DNA of 12,799 bases, taken from the NCBI GenBank assembly GCA_964430745.1, contig CAYSHI010000189.1, forward strand, positions 1-12,799, written 5' to 3'. The notes under the pieces were generated by a model, which saw nothing but the letters and a program-made list of their open reading frames with translations, was not told the DNA's origin and made no database searches. The position numbers were made by a program, and so were the translations under genes. Source of the stretch: CBDCGW01 sp964430745 (GTDB lineage: Bacteria; Acidobacteriota; UBA890). This document shows, piece by piece, positions 1-6,881 of the stretch; positions within the stretch are counted from its first letter, which is position 1; every line of letters begins with the position of its first letter.

Positions 1-578
1 CGGAGCCTCCTTCGATGTGGGCGGCCAACTACGGCGGCAACATGTACGGCTTCCAGACCTACCGAAAGACGCCGCTCATGTTGTCGATGCTCGGGGGCAT
101 GCTCGGCGACGAGGCGGTCCAGAAGGCGATGAGCGAGTACACCGATACGTGGGCCTTCAAGCATCCGTCGCCTTGGGACTACGCCTTCTTCATGAGCAAC
201 GCGCTCGATGAGGATCTCGGCTGGTTCTGGTACTACTGGCTGTGGACCACGGAGTCAGTCGAGGGGTCGATCCAAGACGTGAGCACGTCGGGTTCACGCA
301 CCGTCGTAACCGTTCACCAGGCCGGAGAGATGCCCTCCCCGGTAGTGCTGCGTGTCGAGTTGGCCTCCTCCGGGCCGGAAATACGGCCGATGGAGAACGC
401 CGAGATGATCGACGGCACCACCGCGGTCGTCACCTGGCCGGTAGACGTCTGGTTCGACGGGATCAGGAGCTTCGAGGCGGCGCTCGATTTCGGTGGGAGA
501 GCCATCGAAAAGATCACTTTGGATCCGGGCGGCCGTTTTCCCGACGCCGATCCGAGCGACAACATCTGGCCGCGCTGA
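1..578 (+). CDS. M1-family metallopeptidase, C-terminal part (5' end outside window)
   Basis: The reading frame is open from base 3 to the TGA ending at 578, so this is the 3' end of a gene that starts upstream; the first in-window ATG (15) is internal. The visible ~192 residues carry the pattern found after the catalytic domain of M1 aminopeptidase-like enzymes: a Tyr-Arg-Lys-Thr-Pro segment, then a helical stretch (LGDEAVQKAMSEY), then Trp-x-Phe-x-His-Pro and a Trp/Tyr-rich helix ending in WLWTTES. About 110 residues of beta-rich tail follow. The HEXXH...E zinc site would lie upstream and cannot be checked, so activity is unknown. M1 enzymes usually remove N-terminal residues from peptides, often in the periplasm. 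The gene converges on the ABC permease gene that ends at 609, with a short hairpin between them. Confidence 0.75.
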   Translation, partial: EPPSMWAANYGGNMYGFQTYRKTPLMLSMLGGMLGDEAVQKAMSEYTDTWAFKHPSPWDYAFFMSNALDEDLGWFWYYWLWTTESVEGSIQDVSTSGSRTVVTVHQAGEMPSPVVLRVELASSGPEIRPMENAEMIDGTTAVVTWPVDVWFDGIRSFEAALDFGGRAIEKITLDPGGRFPDADPSDNIWPR

Positions 579-592
579 GGCCGGGGGGCTCG

Positions 593-607
593 GCGTCGGC
601 CCGACGC
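593..607. terminator. Hairpin between convergent genes
   Basis: GCGTC (593-597) pairs with GACGC (603-607) around a five-base GC loop. It lies in the 30-bp gap between the M1 peptidase stop (578) and the stop of the converging membrane gene (609). The position suits a bidirectional terminator. There is no T-tract on either side, so intrinsic termination is uncertain. Confidence 0.35.
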
Positions 608-608
608 G

Positions 609-1322
609 TCAATCCAACAAGCTGATTCGCGCGCGGAACAGCGCCACGGTGATACAGGCCATCGCCGCGGCAAGCCCGAACATCACGACACTCGCGGTCC
701 AGGTTTCGGGGTCCAGGGTCGTGGCGGTGTTCAGCGCGGCCGTCACACGCGGATCCAACGCGATGTAGGAGCTCAGCGCGCGAAGCAGCATGACCAGCGT
801 CAGCGTGAGAATCCCGGCCAGGAAGATGTACGAGGCGACGCGCGAGCGCGCCAGCGCCAGGCGCAGCTCCTCGACCAGAAGGGCTCCCTGCAAGACGACC
901 AACGCCAGGCCGCCGAAAAACAGCAGGAAGAGAAATCGCCAGGCGGCGGGTTCGACACCCAGGGCGAACTGGACGATCAGCATCAGCGACTCGGCCAAAG
1001 TCAGCGCCAACGCCACGATCGCGACCGGCGTCAGGACCCGTGCCAGCCCGATCTGGGCAAGGGTGAGCGGGAGCAGAGCGTGCATGACCAGCCGGTTTTC
1101 CTTCCTCTGGCCGATGACCTCCTCCAAGGCGGGCAGCAGGGAGGCGAACAGCGGAAAGATGGCGAAAAAATAGGGCACCTTGAAGTCGTCATCGGGCTCG
1201 GGGACCAGCCCGACGAGCGGAAGGATGATGTTCGCGGCCGCCGCGAGTCCGAGAGCGACGATCAGCACGTTGGCCAGCGACCGCGACCGATAGCGTAGGT
1301 TGGCGATCAGCATACGTCCCAT
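609..1322 (-). CDS. ABC exporter membrane subunit (second permease of GntR-ABC operon)
   Basis: This is a hydrophobic protein of 237 aa with about six predicted membrane segments (near residues 18-39, 51-66, 96-121, 128-149, 164-183, 209-229) and a short acidic loop (EPDDD, 41-46) after the first. There is no signal peptide and no recognisable catalytic motif. It is the last gene of the operon and starts 18 bp after the stop of the upstream permease gene, so it is probably co-transcribed and may form a heterodimeric channel with that protein, driven by the ATPase at 1987-2895. ABC-2-type permeases in YtrA-type operons look like this, but the family was assigned from context and hydrophobicity, not from a motif. 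The start may be Met1 (1322) or Met4 (1313). The exported substrate is unknown; relatives are linked to envelope stress or antibiotic response. Confidence 0.7.
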   Translation of the reverse strand: MGRMLIANLRYRSRSLANVLIVALGLAAAANIILPLVGLVPEPDDDFKVPYFFAIFPLFASLLPALEEVIGQRKENRLVMHALLPLTLAQIGLARVLTPVAIVALALTLAESLMLIVQFALGVEPAAWRFLFLLFFGGLALVVLQGALLVEELRLALARSRVASYIFLAGILTLTLVMLLRALSSYIALDPRVTAALNTATTLDPETWTASVVMFGLAAAMACITVALFRARISLLD

Positions 1323-1340
1323 GGTCCCGATTCCCTCGAT

Positions 1341-2009
1341 CTACTCCGCGACCGCGTCGCGGCGGATGAACAAGCTCAAGTTGGCGGCGAGCAGCGCCGC
1401 CGTCGGAAGCAGCAAGGCGGTCGGGCCGAGCACGTTGAAAACGCTCGCGCGCAGGCCGACGTCGTGGAGCGGCGCCAGAACGTAGAAAAGCCCGGCGAGC
1501 AGCGCGGCGGTGGCGCCGACCAGCAATGCCAGCGCCGCCAGGCCGGTGGCCAACGCCCGCCCGCGACTCGTCGCGGGCGCCAGGTACAGCTCTCCCTGCA
1601 GTACGTACCATTGCCCCAGGCACAGGAGGCCGAAGGTCAGCCACAGCGGCACGCTCCAGTGGCCCGCGGGGCGACCCGCGACCGCGCCGGCGACGACCAG
1701 AGCGAATGCGAGGAAGCCGCCCACGAGCTGGACGACCATCGGGAGCAGCAACCTGGCCAAGCCGACGGAGGAGTTCGGCACCGGCAGCACCATCTGGCGA
1801 TGGATTCGCTTCTGGGCTGTTTCTTCCCCGCTGCACGTGCCGTTTACCAATATCGGCTGAAGCGCGAGCAGGAGTACCCCCCAGTAGAGAACGGGGACCG
1901 TCGGCTGCGTGATGGCGCTCAGCCCGGCGACGCCGAACGCGATGCCGACGGTCCATCCCGCGAGGGCTCGCAGCCGCCCGCGAAGGTCAGCTCCCAGTAG
2001 TCGCCACAC
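1341..2009 (-). CDS. ABC exporter membrane subunit (first permease of GntR-ABC operon)
   Basis: This is a 222-aa polytopic membrane protein starting at GTG (2009-2007), with about six hydrophobic segments (near residues 17-34, 38-55, 86-110, 118-136, 152-178, 190-213) and a charged loop between the second and third (residues 59-72). The start lies 23 bp inside the 3' end of the ATPase gene, which indicates translational coupling. A weak AAAGG lies about eight bases upstream of the GTG. The neighbouring ATPase and the second permease of similar size suggest a two-permease ABC-2-like exporter. I see no family-specific motif, so the call rests on topology and operon position. It could instead be a single-function membrane partner of the ATPase. 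Confidence 0.7.
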   Translation of the reverse strand: MWRLLGADLRGRLRALAGWTVGIAFGVAGLSAITQPTVPVLYWGVLLLALQPILVNGTCSGEETAQKRIHRQMVLPVPNSSVGLARLLLPMVVQLVGGFLAFALVVAGAVAGRPAGHWSVPLWLTFGLLCLGQWYVLQGELYLAPATSRGRALATGLAALALLVGATAALLAGLFYVLAPLHDVGLRASVFNVLGPTALLLPTAALLAANLSLFIRRDAVAE

Positions 2010-2895
2010 GTTCTTTGCCTTTCAGGATCTCGACGGCGATCTCCTCGAGCGCCAGCCGAGTGGTCTCGATGTCATCCGCGCCACGTTCCCGAAGCCATGT
2101 CGCGGTGACCTCTCCATCGCTCGACAACACCCTGAAGCTCGTGCCTTCCCGACGAGCGTCGTGGGCGGCAGGAATGCCTTCGATACCGCCGTCGAAACGA
2201 AAGCTGATGCGGCGCCAGGAATCGGCGAGCGCGTCCGTGCCGGCGCGCAGCACAAGCCGGCCGTCTCGGAGAAACGCGATCTCGTCAGCGAGGCGCTGGA
2301 TGTCCGACAGGATGTGGGTCGAGTACATGATCGCGGGCATGCCGTCCTCGAGGTATTGCCACAGAACGTCGTGCACGTCGGCGCGGACCACGGGATCGAG
2401 GCCGTTGAACGGCTCATCGAGCAGCAGCAACGCGGGCCCGTGCCCGAGCGCCGCCACCAGTGCGAGCTTGGCGCGATTGCCGTTCGATAGCACGCGGACC
2501 TGTTTGTCGAGCGGCAGGTCGAGCCGAGCCGCGAGACGCCGGCAACGCTCCATGTTCCAGCGTGGGTAGAAGCCCGAGAGGAAGTCGAGGTTGTCCTGCC
2601 CGGACCAGCCGGCGTAGAAGCCGTGGTGCTCGCCGACGTAGCCGAGAACCTGCTTCCAGTCGGTGGCGGCGGGGCGGTTTTCCATTCCGAGTACCTCCAC
2701 GCTCCCGGCATCCGCGCGGCACAGCCCGACCATGCAATTCAGCAACGTGGTCTTGCCCGCTCCGTTCGGGCCGACGAAGGCGAGCACCGCTCCGGGATCC
2801 AGCGCCATCTCCACCGGGCCGAGCTCGAATCCCGGATAGGCTTTGGTCAGGCCGCGGACCGAAAACGCCGCCGCCGATTCCTGAGTTGCTGTCAT
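1987..2895 (-). CDS. ABC transporter ATP-binding protein (YtrB/CcmA-like)
   Basis: The protein has 302 aa, the usual length for a single ABC-2-type ATPase. Walker A is GPNGAGKTT (residues 42-50), the signature is the degenerate LSNGN (136-140), Walker B is LLLLDEP (156-162) followed by a D-loop-like GLDP, and the switch histidine is in STHILSD (His194). The Q-loop region (around 86-96) shows GEHHG rather than an obvious glutamine. The C-terminal ~80 residues form the regulatory extension common in exporter ATPases. The protein would hydrolyse ATP at the inner membrane face to drive the two permeases encoded next. Its ATG overlaps the GntR gene's stop as ATGA, and its 3' end overlaps the first permease gene, so the four genes form one operon. 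The LSNGN signature resembles the LS(K/R)GM forms of YtrB-like ATPases and need not mean loss of activity. Confidence 0.92.
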   Translation of the reverse strand: MTATQESAAAFSVRGLTKAYPGFELGPVEMALDPGAVLAFVGPNGAGKTTLLNCMVGLCRADAGSVEVLGMENRPAATDWKQVLGYVGEHHGFYAGWSGQDNLDFLSGFYPRWNMERCRRLAARLDLPLDKQVRVLSNGNRAKLALVAALGHGPALLLLDEPFNGLDPVVRADVHDVLWQYLEDGMPAIMYSTHILSDIQRLADEIAFLRDGRLVLRAGTDALADSWRRISFRFDGGIEGIPAAHDARREGTSFRVLSSDGEVTATWLRERGADDIETTRLALEEIAVEILKGKERVATTGS

Positions 2896-3278
2896 CGGTC
2901 ATCTCCCGTGGTGAGGATCTCGGCTACGAGGGCTTCGATCTGCCGGGCGTCGAGCCCGTCGGCAAGCGCGGCACGGACGGCGGGGCGCAGCGCGTCAAGC
3001 GCTTTTCCCCTGGCCATTTCTCGACGTCCTCCGGCCGGCAGCTCTGCGACGAAAAACCCCTTGCCGCGCCGGGATATCAGCAGCCCCTCCCGCTCGAGGT
3101 CGTCGTAAGCACGCTGCACCGTGATCACGCTGACCCGATGGTCGCGCGCCATACCGCGGATCGAGGGCAGGGCCGTCCCCGGTTGCAGACGGCCCGAAAG
3201 CACCTGCGAGCGGATCTGCCGCGACATCTGCTGGTGTAGCGGCTCGTCGGAGAGGTCCGTCAGGTTGAGCAACGTCAT
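2892..3278 (-). CDS. GntR-family transcriptional repressor, YtrA subfamily
   Basis: The protein has 128 aa. Residues 10-79 form a GntR winged helix: DEPLHQQMSRQI at the first helix, LPSIRGMARDHRVS as helix-turn-helix, TVQRAYDDLEREGLL as recognition helix, and SRRGKGFFV as wing. The C-terminal part is only ~45 residues, too short for an FCD, UTRA or aminotransferase domain and typical of YtrA-type regulators, which sit beside ABC exporters. It is the first gene of the operon and is followed by the ATPase through an ATGA overlap. The perfect palindrome 27 bp upstream (3306-3330) is its likely operator, so it probably represses its own operon until the exported compound or envelope damage relieves it. 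The inducer cannot be read from the sequence. Confidence 0.9.
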   Translation of the reverse strand: MTLLNLTDLSDEPLHQQMSRQIRSQVLSGRLQPGTALPSIRGMARDHRVSVITVQRAYDDLEREGLLISRRGKGFFVAELPAGGRREMARGKALDALRPAVRAALADGLDARQIEALVAEILTTGDDR

Positions 3279-3305
3279 GAGAGGCGTCTCGCCCGTTGTG
3301 AGTCA

Positions 3306-3330
3306 ACTGTATATAAGGCTTATATACAGT
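3306..3330. promoter_or_regulatory. Perfect palindromic operator of the GntR-ABC operon
   Basis: Half-site ACTGTATATAAG is followed by one central base (3318) and its exact reverse complement, giving 12 paired bases on each side. It is strikingly AT-rich for this GC-rich DNA. It lies 27 bp before the gntR start and overlaps the proposed -10 box, where bound repressor would block RNA polymerase. YtrA-type GntR proteins bind such sites as dimers; binding here is inferred. Confidence 0.85.
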
Positions 3331-3356
3331 ATGCACAGATGAGACGGGCGAGGCAA
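3328..3356 (-). promoter_or_regulatory. Probable sigma-70-type promoter of the GntR-ABC operon
   Basis: On the minus strand, TTGCCT (3356-3351) is followed after 17 bases by CATACT (3333-3328); each matches four of six consensus positions. The start point would fall inside the palindrome at 3306-3330. The alternative is that the TATATA core of the palindrome itself serves as the -10 element. Confidence 0.5.
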
Positions 3357-3445
3357 GCCGATCGTCGCGCTCTACCGACCGACACGGCGGGCGATGCGCG
3401 TCGACCCCATGGTCGCGTTGCGGCGCGGGTAGCCGACAGGCGAAA

Positions 3446-3706
3446 TCAAAGCGAAGTCAGCACCATCACGACCGCCAACACCAGCGCCACGTTCAGCGGC
3501 ACGACGTAGTGATAAAAGAGCGGCCCGACGTGCCCGGTTTCCGCCGCGGTAATCCTGCCGTAGTCCGAAAGGTGTCGAAGGATCATGAATCGGAGCCAGA
3601 GGAAGCTCACCGGCTGGCCCCGACGCTCGAGGTCACGGGCGATGAGAACAGCGGCGGTCACGGCCCAGGCGGCGCATCCGAGGATGATGACGATGAGTGC
3701 GTTCAC
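3446..3706 (-). CDS. Small membrane protein, 86 aa, last gene of PadR operon
   Basis: I read this gene from GTG (3706-3704), because an ideal AGGAGGT (3717-3711) lies four bases upstream and the product then begins directly with a membrane segment. The same frame stays open upstream but runs through the neighbouring gene in another frame. The product has two membrane segments (about residues 3-23 and 66-83). A basic-polar middle (LERRGQPVSFLWLRF, then HLSDYGRITAAETG) presumably lies in or near the cytoplasm. I do not recognise the family. It follows the prefix-domain membrane protein after a 17-bp gap and is probably co-transcribed with PadR. A role as small partner of that membrane protein is a guess. 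Confidence 0.7.
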   Translation of the reverse strand: MNALIVIILGCAAWAVTAAVLIARDLERRGQPVSFLWLRFMILRHLSDYGRITAAETGHVGPLFYHYVVPLNVALVLAVVMVLTSL

Positions 3707-3710
3707 GGAA

Positions 3711-3717
3711 ACCTCCT
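3711..3717 (-). promoter_or_regulatory. Strong Shine-Dalgarno AGGAGGT deciding a GTG start
   Basis: A near-perfect anti-16S match is separated by four bases (TTCC) from GTG 3706-3704. It sits in the short gap between two genes of the PadR operon and fixes the start of the 86-aa membrane protein, which would otherwise be read as the tail of a longer spurious frame. Confidence 0.8.
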
Positions 3718-3723
3718 GTGAAA

Positions 3724-4317
3724 TCAAGCCGGCGCGCCGGGCCCCGTGCCTCGCGGGGCCGGCGGGCGGCCACGGTGTTCGTAAGCCCATCCGAGTGCCA
3801 GAACCACGAAGGCCATGAAGCCCATGGCGTACCAACGGAACTCGGCGGTCGAGAGAATGCGCGCGGCGATGAGCAATAGTGCGGAGACGGCGGCGGCGAT
3901 GCCGTAGACCCCGAGGCTCCCCGACAGCAGCCCCGCCGCGGCCGGTATCGCGATTGCCAGCGTTACGAGAGCGGCGATGCGCGGCGTCACCGAGAGCAGG
4001 CCCGAATCCATCGCCATGAGCGTGCACATCACCAGGATCACGGCAGCGACGATCCATCGTTGTGGGTTCATGCTGATTCCCCTTGTCCAGCGGCGAGCGA
4101 GCACCGGCGGCGCCGATGCGACGATCTGCCACCAGAACCACGAGAGTGCGGCGCGGCGGCCGTGCCGCGGAAGTATGCGAGATTCGGCTTCCTCGATGAG
4201 GTCGCCGGTGAACTCCTCGCGCCGCTCGGCGGGCGCGAGTAGACGCAGCGAGAGCCGGGCGACCGGGCCCGGGAAGGCCATGGCGATGTGCCGGCCGTGC
4301 GGGGCGACGGTGCTCAT
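3724..4317 (-). CDS. Membrane protein with isolated permease-prefix-like domain
   Basis: The protein has 197 aa. Residues ~18-75 (SLRLLAPAERREEFTGDLIEE, then a WFWWQIV segment) resemble the prefix domain at the N-terminus of large FtsX/MacB-type permeases (ADOP proteins) in Acidobacteriota, where a conserved GDL-x-EE motif precedes a Trp-rich first membrane helix. Here no FtsX domain follows. There are instead four hydrophobic segments (about 88-104, 112-131, 134-153, 163-179) and a Pro/Gly-rich tail. The ATG overlaps the PadR stop as ATGA, so the two are translationally coupled. Met83 (ATG at 4071-4069) is preceded by AAGGGGAA at good spacing and opens a typical membrane-protein N-terminus (MNPQRWIVAAV). 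A second, shorter product could therefore start there, or the gene may be a fusion of two small genes. Function is unknown; the prefix assignment is from memory of the family pattern. Confidence 0.72.
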   Translation of the reverse strand: MSTVAPHGRHIAMAFPGPVARLSLRLLAPAERREEFTGDLIEEAESRILPRHGRRAALSWFWWQIVASAPPVLARRWTRGISMNPQRWIVAAVILVMCTLMAMDSGLLSVTPRIAALVTLAIAIPAAAGLLSGSLGVYGIAAAVSALLLIAARILSTAEFRWYAMGFMAFVVLALGWAYEHRGRPPAPRGTGPGAPA

Positions 4318-4658
4318 GTGCCCGCTCCCGCCGGTTGCTCCACCTCCTTGAGGCCCCGGCGCATTCGGTCGAGCGACGCGAGTGTGTTCTGCAGCGCACG
4401 CACGCCCGGGGCCTCAACGCGGAAGAAGCGTTTGGCCCGCCCGCGCCGTTCGGCGGTCGCGTCGCCGGAGCGGGACGAGACGAACCCCTTTTCCTCCAGC
4501 CGATCGAGGGTCGCGTAGATCGCCCCGAGCGAAACATTGCGCTCGGTCTGCTGCTCGATCTCTCGGCGCACGGTCATGCCGTAAGCCGCGTCGTCGAGGC
4601 GCATCACCGCGAGCAGAACGAGCTGTTCGAAATCACCCAGGTATTTGCCTTTGGCCAT
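4314..4658 (-). CDS. PadR-family transcriptional regulator
   Basis: The protein has 114 aa. The winged helix spans residues ~8-85: FEQLVLLAVMRL as first helix, AAYGMTVRREIEQ as second, VSLGAIYATLDRLEEKGFV as recognition helix, and a wing ending in AKRFFRVEAPG. This is the short PadR form (subfamily 2 type) that pairs with permease-prefix proteins. It heads an operon with the 197-aa and 86-aa membrane proteins. The weak AAGGCGG stretch before the ATG serves as ribosome site. Two tandem dyad repeats immediately upstream (4672-4706) overlap the promoter and should be its autoregulatory operator. The effector is unknown. Confidence 0.9.
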   Translation of the reverse strand: MAKGKYLGDFEQLVLLAVMRLDDAAYGMTVRREIEQQTERNVSLGAIYATLDRLEEKGFVSSRSGDATAERRGRAKRFFRVEAPGVRALQNTLASLDRMRRGLKEVEQPAGAGT

Positions 4659-4671
4659 CGGTTCCGCCTTG

Positions 4672-4706
4672 TTTCTACAAAATAGGAACTTCTACAAAAC
4701 AGAAAT
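4672..4706. promoter_or_regulatory. Tandem PadR operator repeats
   Basis: TTCTACAAAA occurs twice (4673-4682 and 4690-4699), 17 bases apart. Each copy sits in an imperfect dyad: TTTCTA...TAGGAA in the first, TTCTA...CAGAA in the second. The pair lies 14 bp before the padR ATG in otherwise GC-rich DNA. Spaced repeats suit two PadR dimers bound on neighbouring turns. Confidence 0.7.
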
Positions 4707-4730
4707 ACACCTACGGAACCGCCCTGTCAA
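4702..4730 (-). promoter_or_regulatory. Promoter of the PadR operon
   Basis: On the minus strand a consensus TTGACA (4730-4725) is followed by 17 bases and then TATTTC (4707-4702). The start point would fall near 4695, inside the tandem repeats, so bound PadR should block it. The -35 box is perfect; the -10 is weak (three of six). Confidence 0.6.
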
Positions 4731-4766
4731 CCACTGTGACAAAGTTCTCGAGCCGCGTGGCTGCGA

Positions 4767-5873
4767 TCAACGTCCGGTGGCGAGCTCTGGAAGCAATGAC
4801 TCGAACGTGTGCCACCGGGGAGATGCCCCGGTGGGAGCATTCCTGGCTGTTTCCTCGTTGAAATGGGTCGCGAGCGCGATGTCCAACTCACCGAGAAACG
4901 CGGCGTCGAGCTCCGCCAACGTGCGGAGACCGAAGATGAAGGCGATCGCAATCGGGTCGGCCCGGTAGCGCGTGTGTCCTTCGTAAAAGCCGTAGCGCAT
5001 GACGTAGAAGGGCACCATCTCGCCAGTGTGAAGGTACGACAGCCGGCGGGTAAGCTCGGCGACGCCATCCTCGCCGAGGTGGGCGTAGTGCTCGGCGAGG
5101 TAGGTCTCCTCCGCGGGGCGCGGCGCCCGGCGGAGCTCGATCTGCCACATGCCCAGATTCTCATCGTCGAAGATCGAGGTCTGCCAGCCATGCCCATAGC
5201 CCGCCGAGATCAGCTCGACCTCGTGGTCGCCGAACCAGAACCGATTCACCGCTTGCAGCGGCCGGTCGAGCTCGCGCATGCGCTCGTCGTGCAGCTGCAG
5301 GATGTTCCACACATTGAAAAGGGGCCTGGCCATCTCGGGGTGGGTAAGTCCCATCCGGGCGACGAGTCGGTTGTCCCCCGTCAGGACGGAGATGATGTCC
5401 TCGTCCGCGGCGAGGAATCCCGCGAACGACGCCGCACCGGGGCGGCCGTCGGCGGTGATCTCCTCGATGGTACGGCCGGTGATCGTGGCGGTCGCTTGGA
5501 GCTCCGCCTCGGCGTGCAACCCGTTGCGGGCGAGCGCCGGGAAGTCCCTGGCGTCTACGTCGAGCTGGTCGCCCTTGCCGCGGTGTCCCGCACGGTAGTC
5601 TCGACTTGTCCCTCTCTCGACGGTTACCGGGATGAGTGTGTACACGCGTCGGTCGTCGAAGTAGGCGGTGAGAAGCTCGACGCCGTCGGCGGTGATCGAC
5701 GGCGACGGTAGCTCCGGGCGTTCGCTCGTCGTCTCGGGGTAGAGCGGGTGGGGAGCCTGTTGGACCGTGGGCGTAAGCGTCCGTGGGCGATTCTCCGGCG
5801 ATGCCCGATATCCCGGCATCGTGGCCGCGATCAAAGGAAGGATGGCAAGTCCCCGGCTCAACCGCGAACACAT
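4767..5873 (-). CDS. Exported protein of unknown function, 368 aa
   Basis: I do not recognise this family. The ATG (5873-5871) has a GGAGA ribosome site seven bases upstream. Residues 1-20 (basic start, then LAILPLIAAT) look like a modest signal peptide with no lipobox; Cys2 is too close to the start to be a lipidation site. Residues 25-60 are rich in Pro, Thr and Ser and probably disordered. The rest looks like a soluble globular protein rich in aromatic and acidic residues, with dense stretches HEVELISAGYGHGWQTS (217-233), VPFYVMRYGFYEGHTRYR (287-304) and a mixed alpha-helical C-terminus. I see no metal or nucleophile motif and no membrane helix after the N-terminus. It is transcribed alone, since a TACAAT box lies upstream and PadR's promoter downstream. 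The start and reading frame are clear; function is open. Confidence 0.8.
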   Translation of the reverse strand: MCSRLSRGLAILPLIAATMPGYRASPENRPRTLTPTVQQAPHPLYPETTSERPELPSPSITADGVELLTAYFDDRRVYTLIPVTVERGTSRDYRAGHRGKGDQLDVDARDFPALARNGLHAEAELQATATITGRTIEEITADGRPGAASFAGFLAADEDIISVLTGDNRLVARMGLTHPEMARPLFNVWNILQLHDERMRELDRPLQAVNRFWFGDHEVELISAGYGHGWQTSIFDDENLGMWQIELRRAPRPAEETYLAEHYAHLGEDGVAELTRRLSYLHTGEMVPFYVMRYGFYEGHTRYRADPIAIAFIFGLRTLAELDAAFLGELDIALATHFNEETARNAPTGASPRWHTFESLLPELATGR

Positions 5874-5955
5874 GGCAAGTCTCCGTTGGTCACGGTACGG
5901 CTGAGTCCGAGCTCGCGGCGGGCTTGGCGGTGCCCGACGCCCCGGTGGTTACCCT

Positions 5956-5961
5956 ATTGTA
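5956..5961 (-). promoter_or_regulatory. -10 box (TACAAT) for the 368-aa exported protein gene
   Basis: TACAAT reads on the minus strand at 5961-5956, five of six consensus positions, in the 126-bp gap after the methyltransferase operon. It implies a leader of roughly 75 bases. No good -35 box lies 16-18 bases upstream; that stretch is GC-rich, so the promoter is only probable. Confidence 0.45.
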
Positions 5962-5999
5962 GCGCCCGGCCCGGTCCGCGAGGAGGATCGATGAGACCT

Positions 6000-6881
6000 T
6001 CAGGCGGCACCCGCGAGCGCGGCGCACATCGCTCGGATGTGCGCCGGCGTGGTGCCACAGCAGCCGCCTACGATGTGGGCACCGGCCTCGACGAGGGTGG
6101 GTGTCCGGTCGGCGAAGATCTCCGGCGTTTCGGTGTAGGTGACGACTCCCGCCTCGATGACGGGTTGGCCGGCGTTCGATTGTACGAGAATCGGCAGCCG
6201 GGTTGCCTCGGCGAAAGCGCCGGCGATCTCGATCATACGGTCGATGCCATTGCCGCAGTTGGAGCCGACAACGCTTGCTCCCGCGTCTTCGAGCGCGGCA
6301 CAAACATCGGCCACACTGTTGCCCATGATGGTGAAATACCCCCGCGGCGTCGGATCGAACGTCATGGCCGCCATCACCGGAATGTCCGGCAACACGTCCC
6401 GCGCGGCGCGCACCGCGAGCATCGCCTCGCGGAGGTCCGACATGGTCTCGATGCAGATCACGTCGGCGTCCGCGAGGGCTGCCATCTGGAGGGCGAAGCT
6501 GTCGTACACCGCGTCTTCGGCGGTGTCCCCGTAGGGCTCCAGGATCTTCCCGCAGGGACCACAGGAGGCGGACACAAAGGCATCTTCGCCCGCCACCTCG
6601 CGAACGATCGCCACCGCGGCTCGATTGATGTCCGCCGAGCGGCTCTCGAGGTCGTAATGAGCCAGCTTCAGCGGCGAGGCGCCGAACGTGTTGGTCGTCA
6701 GCAGCCGGCTGCCCGCCTCCAGGTATTCGCGCGCGATCGTCGTCAGCAGCTCCGGTGCTTGGAGATTGAGCTCCTCGGGGGCCTGCCCGGCCTGCAGTCC
6801 GTGAGCGATCAGCAGGCTGCCGATGGCGCCGTCTGCGACGAGGATTTCGCCCGTCGCAAGACTCTCCAGCAGCCGGCTCAT
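6000..6881 (-). CDS. Homocysteine S-methyltransferase (MetH N-domain/BHMT type)
   Basis: The protein has 293 aa, the size of one homocysteine-methyltransferase barrel. The N-terminus ADGAIGSLL (17-24) is the conserved DGA-G start. TNTFGAS (63-69) and SASCGPCG (104-111) follow, then GSNCGNG (Cys209) and GGCCGTTP (Cys274, Cys275), the three zinc ligands that bind homocysteine thiolate in MetH and BHMT. It lacks the folate, cobalamin and activation domains of MetH; the last two are separate genes just upstream. It should move a methyl group from methylcobalamin on the corrinoid protein to homocysteine, giving methionine in the cytoplasm. Its ATG overlaps the corrinoid gene's stop as ATGA, which supports a functional pair. 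Direct use of betaine, as in BHMT, is an alternative but less likely in this context. Confidence 0.92.
   Translation of the reverse strand: MSRLLESLATGEILVADGAIGSLLIAHGLQAGQAPEELNLQAPELLTTIAREYLEAGSRLLTTNTFGASPLKLAHYDLESRSADINRAAVAIVREVAGEDAFVSASCGPCGKILEPYGDTAEDAVYDSFALQMAALADADVICIETMSDLREAMLAVRAARDVLPDIPVMAAMTFDPTPRGYFTIMGNSVADVCAALEDAGASVVGSNCGNGIDRMIEIAGAFAEATRLPILVQSNAGQPVIEAGVVTYTETPEIFADRTPTLVEAGAHIVGGCCGTTPAHIRAMCAALAGAA

Noticed and set aside
1189..1956. 255-codon minus-strand frame overlapping both permease genes
   Set aside because: It runs out of frame across the two permease genes and is Arg-rich. The permeases have clear membrane segments and operon overlaps.
3713..4537. Long minus-strand open frame reaching from the PadR gene to the 86-aa membrane protein
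   Set aside because: It crosses the padR and prefix-protein genes out of frame and has Arg/Pro-rich, low-complexity composition. Only the part from GTG 3706 has a ribosome site and a sensible product.
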